Shown here: positions 31,361 to 40,349 of the stretch, one piece after another
How positions within the stretch are numbered: the first letter of the stretch is position 1
Layout of the letters: each line of letters begins with the position of its first letter
NCBI GenBank assembly: GCA_041605955.1
Contig: JBFIXI010000006.1
Location: 1-64,000, forward strand
Direction: 5' to 3'
Source of the DNA: JAHEJX01 sp041605955
Lineage (GTDB): Bacteria; Actinomycetota; Acidimicrobiia; Spongiisociales; UBA5794
Length of the DNA: 64,000 nt
Translations under genes and position numbers: made by a program
The notes under the pieces: model-generated
The model's database searches: none
Seen by the model: the letters and a program-made list of their open reading frames with translations, nothing else
What the model was told of the DNA's origin: nothing

Positions 31361-33870
31361 GCCTTCATCCTGGCATCATCGGGGTCGAACAGTGGCTGCG
31401 AGCCCACCCGGGCGACCTTCACCGGGAACAACTCGTTCTGGTACATGACCTGGAGGTCGGTGCCTTCGACGGCCTGCTCCGGCGGCAGGTAGGCCAGCAG
31501 CAGGTACTTGCCCACGGAGGGCCCCATTCCGGCGGAGGTGACCCGCGACACGCGGCCGTGAGAGTCGAGGATGCGCTCGCCGTCGAGCGTCAGGATCGGC
31601 TCGTTGCCTCCCATCATGTGACGAGCCACGCCCGAGGTGGACCTATGGCTCTCGACGGTCAGGGTGCACATGTGGGCCGCCGGGTCCTCGGCGCGGGCCT
31701 TCATATAGGCCTCCTTGCCGATGAAGTCGGCGTCCTTGACTCGGGGCCGGGCCAGGCCGGCCTCGACCGGGTTGTACTCGGACTCCAGCTCGGCGCCCAT
31801 GAGCCGGTAGCCCTTCTCGAGGCGGCCGCTCGTGCCGTACACCCCGGCGCCCACCGGGATGACACCGAACTCCTGTCCGGCCCCCCACAGCGCGTCCCAC
31901 AAGGCCGGGCCGTTGGCCATGTCAGCGGTGATCTCCCACCCGAGCTCGCCGACGTACGAGATGCGCAGCATCGTGACCGGGATCCCGCCGATGTTCATCC
32001 GGCGCACCCGCCCGTACGGAAAGCCCTCGTTGGAGACGTCGCCGTCCGCGATCATCTCGACCAACCGCCGGGCGTTGGGGCCCCACACCCCGATCGTGCA
32101 CAGGTCCATGGTCTTGTCCTCGAACGTCACCGAGCCGTCGGCGGGGAGCCACTTGCGGAACCAGTACTTGTCGCGGGGCCCGTCGAAGCCGCCGGTGATG
32201 ACTCGGTAGTGGTCGTCGCCGAGGCGGAGCACGGTGAGGTCGGAACGGAAGCCGCCCCGCTCGTTGAGCAGCGGCGTGTAGATGCCGCTGCCGACGGGCC
32301 GGTCGACCTGGTTGACCGTCATGTAGTTCATGTAGTCGACGACGCCGGCACCGGTGAAGTCGAAGATGGCGAATGCGGTCAGGTCGACCATTCCGGCGCT
32401 GTCGCGCAGCGCCAGGTGCTCGGCATTCTGGATCGGCGACCACCACCGGTAGTCCCACTCGTGCTCCCGGGGTGCCGGCAGCTCGTTGGCGTACTTGTCG
32501 AGGAGGCCCTTGTTCGACTCGTACCAGTGGGGCCGTTCCCAAATGCCGGCCTCGAAGTAGACCGCGCCGAGCGCTGCGGTGCGGTCGTGCAGCGATGACT
32601 TGAACAGATCGCGCCGGCTCTCCCACTGCTCGCGAGGGTGGACGATGCCGTACGTCTTGTTGAAGTGCTCGGTGCATCTGGCGAGGATGTGCTCCTCGGT
32701 GCGCTGCGGGTCGTAGAAGCGGGCCACGTCGGAGGCGTGCGGGTCGATCTCGGGATAGCCGTGAGTCATCCACTCGGCCAACGCCCTGCCGGTTCCGGGG
32801 CCCTCCTTGATCCAGATGGCGGCGCACGACCACAGGTTCTTCACCTCGACACTCTCGCCGACCAGCGGCATGGCGTCGGGCGTCAGCGACAGCAGGCCGT
32901 TGATGCCGTACTTCATCTCGGCGTCGCCTAGGAACGGCATCAACTCGATGGCCTGCTCCAGCTGCGGGTCGAAGTCGTCCTGAGTCAGCGGCAGCTCCGT
33001 AGGGGACAGGCGCGACTCCTCGATCGATGGGATCGTGTCGGGGTGGTGGAAGATCGGGCGATGGGCGTACGAGCCGACCTCCATCGAGCCCCCTGTCTGG
33101 CGCTCGTAACAAAAGGTGTCCATGTCGCGGACGATCGGAAAGCCGATCTCGCTGTTGGTGGCCTGCAGCTCGTCGAGCGGCCCGACGTCGATCATCTGAT
33201 GCACCGCCGGCGTCAACGGAATCGTGGCGCCGGCCATCTGGGCGAGGCGAGGGCTCCACACCCCACAGGCGACGACGACGTGCTCGGTCTCGACCCGTCC
33301 CTTGTCGGTCACCACTGCGGCGACCTTGCCGTCCTCCACCTCGATGTCGAGCACCTCGGTGACGGGGGCAACCGTCAGCGCTCCTTTATCCATGGCGTAC
33401 TGGCGCATCAACGTGCCGGCTTGGAGGGAGTCGACGACCGAGACGCTGGGCGTATACCACCCGCCGAGGATGACGGTATCGTCGATGAACGGCACGTGCT
33501 CCTTGACTTCGGCCGGCGTCAACAGCTGCGACTCGATTCCCCACGCCGTGGCCGAGGTCATGCGGCGCTTGAACTCCTCCATACGCTCCTCGGTGCGGGC
33601 GACTTCGATTCCACCGGAGACGGTGCTGACCCCCATCTCCTCGTACTGGTGCTGCGAGTCCAGCGTCAGCATGGCCATCTCTTTGTTGTGGTCGACCGGG
33701 AAGATGAAGTTGGAGGCGTGACCGGTGGAGCCCCCCGGGTTGGGGAGCGGGCCCTTGTCGATCTGAAGCATGTCCGACCAGCCGAGGGCGGCGAGATGCT
33801 TGACCACCGAATTGCCGACGATACCGGCGCCGATCACGACCACTTTCGCGCTGCTGGGGAGCTCGCTCAC
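31357..33870 (-). CDS. Dimethylglycine/sarcosine dehydrogenase-type FAD/GcvT fusion protein
   Basis: Protein of 837 residues starting at GTG 33870 behind AAAGGACAACC. The N-terminal DAO-type FAD domain has VVVIGAGIVGNSVVKHLAALG and GGSTGHASNF, where His51 matches the histidine that holds FAD covalently in DMG dehydrogenases. A middle FAO_M domain follows at about 380-440. The second half is a GcvT-like tetrahydrofolate domain: MVDLTAFAIFDFTGAG, VPVGAGVYGTSGRLEKGYRLMGAELESEYNPVEAGL and GKEAYM. It should oxidise N-methyl groups of dimethylglycine or sarcosine and load formaldehyde onto THF as methylene-THF, passing electrons to the ETF encoded next. The gene is divergent from the corrinoid operon. 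Confidence 0.88.
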   Translation of the reverse strand: MSELPSSAKVVVIGAGIVGNSVVKHLAALGWSDMLQIDKGPLPNPGGSTGHASNFIFPVDHNKEMAMLTLDSQHQYEEMGVSTVSGGIEVARTEERMEEFKRRMTSATAWGIESQLLTPAEVKEHVPFIDDTVILGGWYTPSVSVVDSLQAGTLMRQYAMDKGALTVAPVTEVLDIEVEDGKVAAVVTDKGRVETEHVVVACGVWSPRLAQMAGATIPLTPAVHQMIDVGPLDELQATNSEIGFPIVRDMDTFCYERQTGGSMEVGSYAHRPIFHHPDTIPSIEESRLSPTELPLTQDDFDPQLEQAIELMPFLGDAEMKYGINGLLSLTPDAMPLVGESVEVKNLWSCAAIWIKEGPGTGRALAEWMTHGYPEIDPHASDVARFYDPQRTEEHILARCTEHFNKTYGIVHPREQWESRRDLFKSSLHDRTAALGAVYFEAGIWERPHWYESNKGLLDKYANELPAPREHEWDYRWWSPIQNAEHLALRDSAGMVDLTAFAIFDFTGAGVVDYMNYMTVNQVDRPVGSGIYTPLLNERGGFRSDLTVLRLGDDHYRVITGGFDGPRDKYWFRKWLPADGSVTFEDKTMDLCTIGVWGPNARRLVEMIADGDVSNEGFPYGRVRRMNIGGIPVTMLRISYVGELGWEITADMANGPALWDALWGAGQEFGVIPVGAGVYGTSGRLEKGYRLMGAELESEYNPVEAGLARPRVKDADFIGKEAYMKARAEDPAAHMCTLTVESHRSTSGVARHMMGGNEPILTLDGERILDSHGRVSRVTSAGMGPSVGKYLLLAYLPPEQAVEGTDLQVMYQNELFPVKVARVGSQPLFDPDDARMKA

Positions 33871-34224
33871 GGTTGTCCTTTCGAGTTGTGGTGCTCGCGC
33901 TCGGGGTACTTCAAGCACGTCCACGGGAGGGCCTCGTGCCGCCTGGCGGAACAGGCTCACATAGTGGGACGAGATTAACCGTTGGGGCGCGATCGTGTCC
34001 AGCCGTAACCCGTTGCACTGCAGAGGCTACCCGGCGTTGACGACGTGCGCTCGGCACGACCGAGATCGCCCCATCTGAGCTGTGGACAGCGCCCCGGTGC
34101 GTGCTGTATTGTTCCGCTATGCAGCACTGTTCCGCATTGTGGGAACGTGCTGCGTAGCCGCGTCACATCGTCTGCGGGCGGTGGCGGAACGCTCCCATGC
34201 GCCATCGATAACGAGCAGGTGGAA
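33871..34224. other. Divergent control region between the flavoprotein and corrinoid operons
   Basis: 354 bases without a gene separate two divergent catabolic operons. The only strong structure is the inverted repeat at 34121-34153, with a second copy of TGTTCCGC at 34110. The rest holds no open frame with coding character. The weak ATG-started frame over 34045-34224 merely extends the corrinoid gene upstream and spans the inverted repeat. Confidence 0.6.
34110..34153. promoter_or_regulatory. Operator-like inverted repeat shared by the two C1 operons
   Basis: GCAGCAC at 34121-34127 and GTTCC at 34129-34133 face GGAAC at 34142-34146 and GTGCTGC at 34147-34153, so two nested complementary pairs share one centre, with a single unpaired T on the left. 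TGTTCCGC occurs at 34110 and again at 34128, 18 bases apart. The GTTCCGC half-site resembles operators of IclR-type regulators; that assignment is inference. Confidence 0.55.
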
Positions 34225-34926
<702 letters not shown>

Positions 34927-34938
34927 AATGGTCGACCG

Positions 34939-35571
34939 GTGATATCCGGACACGGATCGTCGCCGCCGCGGGTGTTGATTCTGGCGTGCGGGGCCTTGGC
35001 GAAGGAGATCCGCGACCTAGTGGCCGCCAACCGATGGGGCCACGTCGACCTCGAGTGCCTCCCGGCTCGGCTCCACAACACGCCCCGGGACATCCCCGCT
35101 GCCGTCGCCCACCGCTTGGAGCGAGCAGGCGATCGCTACGACCGCATCATGGTCGGCTACGCCGACTGCGGCACGGGCGGCTTGCTGGATCCCGTGATAG
35201 CCCGGTTCGGGGCGGAACGGCTTCCCGGAGCCCATTGTTACGAGTTCTACGCCGGCCGGGACGTCTTCGCCGAGCTCCACCAAGAGGAGCTAGGCACGTT
35301 CTATCTCACGGACTTTCTGGTCAAGCACTTCGACCGGATGGTGTGGAACACTTTGGGGCTCGATCAGCATCCGGAGCTGCGGGACACCTACTTCGCCAAC
35401 TATCGACGGCTCGTCTATCTGGCCCAGACTGACGATCCCACCCTCGCCGCGCGAGCAGCCGCGCAAGCAGACCGCCTGGGGCTCCGCTTCGAGCATCGGC
35501 CGGTGGGATACGGCGAGATGGAGATCGAGCTTGCCCGGTTTGCCGCCGGTCGTCCCCAGGAGGCGGCGTGA
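34939..35571 (+). CDS. DUF1638 family protein
   Basis: Protein of 210 residues starting at GTG 34939, with a poor ribosome binding site 12 bases after the corrinoid gene. It matches DUF1638: PRVLILACGALAKEIRDL, the middle DRIMVGYADCGTGG and LPGAHCYEFYAGRDVF, then LGTFYLTDFLVKHFDRMVW. Conserved cysteines and a histidine could hold a metal or handle a thiol. DUF1638 genes recur beside corrinoid methyltransferases of the MttB type, and a role in cofactor or substrate handling is presumed but unproven. Translation is coupled to the next gene by overlapping ends. Confidence 0.75.
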   Translation: MISGHGSSPPRVLILACGALAKEIRDLVAANRWGHVDLECLPARLHNTPRDIPAAVAHRLERAGDRYDRIMVGYADCGTGGLLDPVIARFGAERLPGAHCYEFYAGRDVFAELHQEELGTFYLTDFLVKHFDRMVWNTLGLDQHPELRDTYFANYRRLVYLAQTDDPTLAARAAAQADRLGLRFEHRPVGYGEMEIELARFAAGRPQEAA

Positions 35572-35870
35572 ATGCCCACGTGACCATCATCATGTGGCGG
35601 GACATGCCGGCTCAGGTGGTTGCCAAGAAGGGCCGGGTGACCCACAAGATCGAATTGGCGCCGCGGTTCCAGCAGGCCATCGATCGGGCGGCGATGCGGG
35701 CCGGGTCGATCGGCAGCGACGAGTACCTCGAGGACTGGCGGCGCGAGTCCCGGCCATGCGGCGACGACCTCGAGACAGAAGCTGCTGCCGAAGCCGCCAG
35801 GATCGATGCGCAGTTCCCCCTCGACGTCTTGAACGAGTACGTGATCAACAACGGATATCGGAGCACCTGA
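35568..35870 (+). CDS. Virulence-factor-family small protein
   Basis: Protein of 100 residues starting at GTG 35568, overlapping the DUF1638 stop by four bases. The sequence MNAHVTIIMWRDMPAQVVAK, then HKIELAPRFQQAIDRAAMRAG and the ending LNEYVINNGYR resemble the small family labelled virulence factor in protein databases. The name is historical, and no toxin feature is seen. Conserved placement within a corrinoid demethylation operon suggests an accessory role, for example helping folding or electron supply. This is inference. Confidence 0.6.
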   Translation: MNAHVTIIMWRDMPAQVVAKKGRVTHKIELAPRFQQAIDRAAMRAGSIGSDEYLEDWRRESRPCGDDLETEAAAEAARIDAQFPLDVLNEYVINNGYRST

Positions 35871-35893
35871 GCCGCCCCGATCAAGGAGACCAG

Positions 35894-36802
35894 ATGACCG
35901 ACACAGTTGTCAGCTCGGCAACCCGCGAGGTGGTGATCGGGTTCGAGCGCCCGTTCGTCATCATCGGAGAGCGGATCAATCCGACCGGGCGCAAGATGCT
36001 TGCCGCCGAGATGAAGGCCGGCGACTACAGCCGGGTCGAGGCCGACGCCCTGGCGCAGGTGGCCGCCGGCGCCCACATGCTCGACGTCAACGCCGGCATC
36101 CCGCTGGCGGATGAGCCGGCGATCTTGGCGGAGACCGTTCAGCTCGTGCAGGCGCTCGTCGACGTGCCGCTGTCGATCGACTCGTCGATCGTCGAAGCGC
36201 TGCAAGCCGGCCTCGAGGTGTACGAGGGCAAAGCTCTCGTCAACTCGGTTACCGGCGAGGACGAGCAAATGGAGCGAGTGCTCCCGCTGGTTGCCAAGTA
36301 CGGGGCCGCAGTCGTTGCGATCACCAACGACGAGACGGGAATCTCCGAAGATCCGGACGTCCGCTTCGAGGTGGCTCGCAAGATAGTGAACCGCGCCGCC
36401 GACCACGGCATCTCCAAGTCCGACATCGTGGTCGACCCGCTGGTCATGCCGATCGGTGCCATGGCCTCGGCCGGCCGGCAGGTGATGAGCTTGGTGCGCC
36501 GCCTCCGCGAGGAGCTCGGCGTGAACACCACGTGTGGGGCCTCCAATGTCAGCTTTGGGCTTCCCAACCGGCACGGCATCAACGCCGCCTTCCTGACCAT
36601 GGCGATCGCCTCGGGGCTCACATCGGCGATCACCAACCCGCTCGAGAAGGAGATCGTGGAAGCGGTCATGGCGGCCGATGTGCTGGCCGGTCACGACGAG
36701 AACTGCGCCCGCTGGATCTCCAAGTTCCGTCAGTCGTCTCCTGCAGGCGCGACCCGGCGCCGCGGTGCCGGGCGGAGACGGGGAGCGGTGGCGCCGACCT
36801 GA
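35894..36802 (+). CDS. Methyltetrahydrofolate:corrinoid methyltransferase (pterin-binding)
   Basis: Protein of 302 residues, ATG 35894 with AAGGAGACC upstream. The pterin-binding TIM barrel is visible: PFVIIGERINPTGRKMLAAEM, AAGAHMLDVNAGIPLADEPA, VPLSIDSSIVEALQAGL, KALVNSVTGED and ASNVSFGLPNRHGINAAFL. This is the MtgA/AcsE/MtvA group, which moves a methyl group between a Co(III)-corrinoid protein and tetrahydrofolate. In this operon the direction should be corrinoid to THF. The last 20 residues are an Arg-rich tail (RRRGAGRRRGA) that I do not recognise in the family. The stop overlaps the next start by one base. Confidence 0.9.
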   Translation: MTDTVVSSATREVVIGFERPFVIIGERINPTGRKMLAAEMKAGDYSRVEADALAQVAAGAHMLDVNAGIPLADEPAILAETVQLVQALVDVPLSIDSSIVEALQAGLEVYEGKALVNSVTGEDEQMERVLPLVAKYGAAVVAITNDETGISEDPDVRFEVARKIVNRAADHGISKSDIVVDPLVMPIGAMASAGRQVMSLVRRLREELGVNTTCGASNVSFGLPNRHGINAAFLTMAIASGLTSAITNPLEKEIVEAVMAADVLAGHDENCARWISKFRQSSPAGATRRRGAGRRRGAVAPT

Positions 36803-38805
36803 TGGCCGCTGAGTACCGGATCACGTTCACGCCTTCGGGCCGTCGCGGCACAGCGATGGCCGGTACCACTGTGCTCGACGCCGCCCGGCGCCTTGGTGCC
36901 GACATCGACTCCGTCTGCGGCGGGCGCGGTATCTGTGGCCGGTGCCAGGTGACCGTTGGCTCGGCTCCAGGCATCCCCCAGTTGCCAGATGCGCTGTCGC
37001 CGCCGGGGCCCACCGAGGTGAACTACCGGGGGCGGCGCCCTTTGGCGGCGGGTCATCGGCTGTCGTGCGCTGCGGAGATTCGCGGCGACGTCGTCATCGA
37101 CGTGCCCCCCGTCAGCCAGGTGCACCGCCAAGTGGTGCGCAAGCGTGCCGAGGTTGTCGCCATCGAGATCGACCCCGTGGTGCGACTCCACTACGTCGAG
37201 GTGGCCGCGGCGACCTTGACCGACGCCGGCAGCGACCTGGGGCGCCTGATGACGGCCCTCGAGCAGCAGTGGGAGCTGACCGACCTCGGTTACGACCCGG
37301 TGGTGCTCGCCGAGCTGCAGCCGGCGCTGGCCTCCGGCAACCACACCGTCACGGTTGCGGTGCACGACGGGACAACGGTCACCGGAGTGTGGCCCGGCTT
37401 CCACGACAAGGCACTGGGGGTTGCCTTCGATGTTGGCTCGACCACCGTGGCCGCCCATCTGTGCGACCTGGCCAGCGGCTCGGTCGTGGCCTCGGCGGGC
37501 AGGATGAACCCACAAATCAGGTTCGGCGAGGATCTGATGAGCCGGGTGTCGTACGTGATGATGAATCCGGGAGGCGAGGTGCAGCTCACGGCTGCGGTGC
37601 GCAGCGCCATGAACGACCTGATCGGCGAGCTCGTTGCCGAGGCCGGTGGAGTGCGCCGTGACATCCTCGAGCTAACCGTGGTCGGCAACCCGATCATGCA
37701 CCACCTGGTGCTCGGCATCGACCCGACGCCGCTGGGAACGGCCCCGTTCGCCTTGGCGATCGACCGGGCGGTGCGCGCCCCAGCCGCAACGATCGGGCTC
37801 GATGTCCACCCCGGCGCCCGCCTCTACATGCTGCCGTGTATCGCCGGCCACGTCGGCGCCGATGCCGCCGCGGCGGTCCTCTCGGAAGGGCCACATCGCG
37901 ACGCCGCCGTCCAGCTGCTCGTCGACGTGGGAACCAACGCCGAGATCGTGCTCGGCAGCTCGGGGCGAATCATCGCCGCCTCCAGCCCCACCGGCCCCGC
38001 CTTCGAGGGTGCCCAGATCTCCAGCGGCCAGCGGGCGGCTCCCGGCGCCATCGAGCGGGTGCGCGTCGATGCGGAGACGCTCGAGCCCCGGTTCCGAGTC
38101 ATCGGCAGCGAGCTGTGGTCCGACGAGCCCGGCTTCGCCGAGGAGATCGCCACAGGCGGCGTCACCGGAATCTGCGGCTCTGGGATCATCGAGGTCATCG
38201 CCGAGCTGTACTTGGCCGGTGTGATCAGCCACGACGGGGTCATCGGCGGCGAGCATCCCCGCATCGTCGGCGACGGGCGCACGTTCTCCTACGTGCTCGC
38301 CGATGGCGCCGTTACCTCCAGCGGCGAGCAGATCAGGATCACGCAGAACGATGTGCGCGCCATCCAGCTCGCCAAGGCGGCGCTGTATGCCGGAGTCAAG
38401 CTGCTGATGGACCACCTCGGAGTCGCCGCCGTCGACGAGATCCGGCTGGCCGGGGCGTTCGGCAGCCATATCGACACCAAGTACGCGATGATCCTCGGCC
38501 TGATTCCGGATTGCGATCTAGACCGGGTGTTTGCCGCCGGCAACGCGGCCGGCACGGGCTCCATGATGGCGCTGTTGAGCTCGGCGGCCCGAGCCGAGAT
38601 CGAGTCGGTAGCGACCGACATCGAGAAGATCGAGACCGCAACCGAGCCTCGCTTCCAGGAGCTGTTCGTCGCCGCAATGGGGATCCCACACTCCTCCGAT
38701 GCTTTCCCGAATCTGGCGCGGTCGGTGCCGCTGCCGGAGCGCACCGCGGCGAAACCTCGGCCCGAGCGGCGGCGGCGGGCCCGTGACGGAGGGAGCACCC
38801 CTTGA
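36802..38805 (+). CDS. RACo-type ASKHA corrinoid-activation protein with 2Fe-2S domain
   Basis: Protein of 667 residues from ATG 36802. The N-terminal 2Fe-2S ferredoxin domain has Cys39, Cys45, Cys48 and Cys89 (CGGRGICGRC ... SCAAE). A linker leads to the ASKHA ATPase-like domain with GVAFDVGSTTVAAHLCD, LVDVGTNAEIVLG and FAAGNAAGTGSMMALLS. Such proteins reduce the inactive Co(II) corrinoid back to Co(I) using ATP and low-potential electrons. Its presence means that the corrinoid protein is used catalytically and is at risk of oxidation. The C-terminus after about 640 is an Arg-rich tail. The electron donor is not encoded here. Confidence 0.9.
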   Translation: MAAEYRITFTPSGRRGTAMAGTTVLDAARRLGADIDSVCGGRGICGRCQVTVGSAPGIPQLPDALSPPGPTEVNYRGRRPLAAGHRLSCAAEIRGDVVIDVPPVSQVHRQVVRKRAEVVAIEIDPVVRLHYVEVAAATLTDAGSDLGRLMTALEQQWELTDLGYDPVVLAELQPALASGNHTVTVAVHDGTTVTGVWPGFHDKALGVAFDVGSTTVAAHLCDLASGSVVASAGRMNPQIRFGEDLMSRVSYVMMNPGGEVQLTAAVRSAMNDLIGELVAEAGGVRRDILELTVVGNPIMHHLVLGIDPTPLGTAPFALAIDRAVRAPAATIGLDVHPGARLYMLPCIAGHVGADAAAAVLSEGPHRDAAVQLLVDVGTNAEIVLGSSGRIIAASSPTGPAFEGAQISSGQRAAPGAIERVRVDAETLEPRFRVIGSELWSDEPGFAEEIATGGVTGICGSGIIEVIAELYLAGVISHDGVIGGEHPRIVGDGRTFSYVLADGAVTSSGEQIRITQNDVRAIQLAKAALYAGVKLLMDHLGVAAVDEIRLAGAFGSHIDTKYAMILGLIPDCDLDRVFAAGNAAGTGSMMALLSSAARAEIESVATDIEKIETATEPRFQELFVAAMGIPHSSDAFPNLARSVPLPERTAAKPRPERRRRARDGGSTP

Positions 38806-40340
38806 CGGAACGCAGGGGACGGCGCGGCGGCGGCCGGGCGGCCCGGCAAGCGGCCCGCACCGCCGCCACGCTCGAGTCGGTCCCATTCCTGACGCGGCAG
38901 CTGGCCCCGGTCGAGGTTATGTCGACCGAGGGCCTGGAGATCATCGAGCACAACGCCGACACCCTCTTGGAGCAGGTTGGCGTCGAGATCGTCGGATACG
39001 ACGAGGCTTTGAAGATCTTTGCCGATGCCGGCGCCGACGTCACCGACACCCGGGTTCGATTCCCCCGCGGGATGTGTCGCCAGATCATCCAGGCGGCGGC
39101 GCCGAAATCGTTCACCCAACACGCGCGTAACCCGCAGCGGTCTGTCGTGATCGGCGACCCGCACACGGTGCTCGTTCCCGCCTACGGGTCACCGTTCGTG
39201 CGCGATCTCGAAGGCGGCCGCCGCTATGCGACGATCGAAGACTTCAACAACTTCGCCAAGCTGAGCTATATGTCGCCGGCGCTACATCACAACGGGGGGA
39301 CGCTGTGCGAGCCGGTCGATCTTCCCGTCAACAAGCGCCATCTCGACATGGTCTACGCCCACATCAAGCACTCCGACAAGCCGTTCATGGGGTCGGTCAC
39401 CCATCCCGACCGGGCGGCCGACTCGGTGGAGATGGCGCGTATCGTATTTGGGGCCGACTACATGGAGGAACACACGGTCATCCTCGGCCTGGCCAACGCC
39501 AACTCACCGATGTCGTGGGATTTCAACATGCTGGGGTCGGCCAAGGTGTACGCCGAGGCCAACCAGGCAACGCTGATCACACCCTTCATCCTGGCAGGGG
39601 CGATGTCGCCGGTCACCGTCGCCGCCGCAGCGACTCAGACGTTGGCGGAGGCGCTTGCCGGTCTGGCGTTCACGCAGATCGTGCGACCCGGCGCTCCCGT
39701 CATATTCGGGTCGTTCGCCAGCTCGATGTCGATGCAGTCGGGGGCGCCCACGTTCGGCACTCCAGAGCCGCAGCTCGTCCTCTATACGATGGCGGCTCTG
39801 GCACGTCGAGTCGGTGTGCCGTTCCGGTCCGGCGGCAACTTCACCGCCTCCAAGATCCCCGATGCCCAGGCCGCGTACGAGTCTGCGATCAGCTTCCTGC
39901 CCGCCATCCAGGCCGGGGTCAACTTCCTGCTGCATACCGCCGGATGGCTCGAGGGGGGACTGGCGATGGGCTACGAGAAGTTCGTCATCGACGCCGATCA
40001 AGCCTCGATGATGGCGAAGTGGGTCCAGGGAGTCGCCGTCGACGAGAACGGCCTTGCCCTCCAGTCGATGCTCGACAACGGCCCGGGACAGCACTTCCTC
40101 GGCACCGCGCACACCCTGGCCAACTTCGAGACGGCTTTCTGGAGCTCGCGGCAGTCCGACAACAACAGCTTCGAGCAGTGGCTCGAGGACGGAGCGAAGG
40201 ACTCGGTGACGAGAGCCCACGAGACTTGGAAGCGAATGCTCGCCGAGTACGAGCCGCCGGCGTTCGACGATGCCAAGGACGAGGAATTGTCTGAGTGGAT
40301 TGCCGCCAAAAAGGCCTCCGTCCCCGACAGCGACGTTTAG
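38802..40340 (+). CDS. MttB-family quaternary amine:corrinoid methyltransferase, no pyrrolysine
   Basis: Protein of 512 residues starting at TTG 38802 in TTGA, 12 bases behind GGAGGGAG. The trimethylamine methyltransferase family is recognised by VEVMSTEGLEIIEHNADTLLEQVGVEI, FPRGMCRQIIQAAAP, a TIM barrel with NANSPMSWDFNML and AGAMSPVTVAAAATQTLAEALAGL, and FRSGGNFTASKIPDAQAAYES. The frame has no internal TAG, so it belongs to the non-pyrrolysine branch that includes the glycine betaine enzyme MtgB and those for carnitine and proline betaine. The dimethylglycine dehydrogenase-type neighbour makes glycine betaine the best guess. Confidence 0.88.
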   Translation: MTERRGRRGGGRAARQAARTAATLESVPFLTRQLAPVEVMSTEGLEIIEHNADTLLEQVGVEIVGYDEALKIFADAGADVTDTRVRFPRGMCRQIIQAAAPKSFTQHARNPQRSVVIGDPHTVLVPAYGSPFVRDLEGGRRYATIEDFNNFAKLSYMSPALHHNGGTLCEPVDLPVNKRHLDMVYAHIKHSDKPFMGSVTHPDRAADSVEMARIVFGADYMEEHTVILGLANANSPMSWDFNMLGSAKVYAEANQATLITPFILAGAMSPVTVAAAATQTLAEALAGLAFTQIVRPGAPVIFGSFASSMSMQSGAPTFGTPEPQLVLYTMAALARRVGVPFRSGGNFTASKIPDAQAAYESAISFLPAIQAGVNFLLHTAGWLEGGLAMGYEKFVIDADQASMMAKWVQGVAVDENGLALQSMLDNGPGQHFLGTAHTLANFETAFWSSRQSDNNSFEQWLEDGAKDSVTRAHETWKRMLAEYEPPAFDDAKDEELSEWIAAKKASVPDSDV

Positions 40341-40349
40341 GAGACGACA

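Noticed and set aside
34045..34224. N-terminal extension of the corrinoid protein (60 more codons)
   Set aside because: The extension is Cys/Pro/Ser-rich, not part of the family, and would translate the operator-like repeat; ATG 34225 fits family length.
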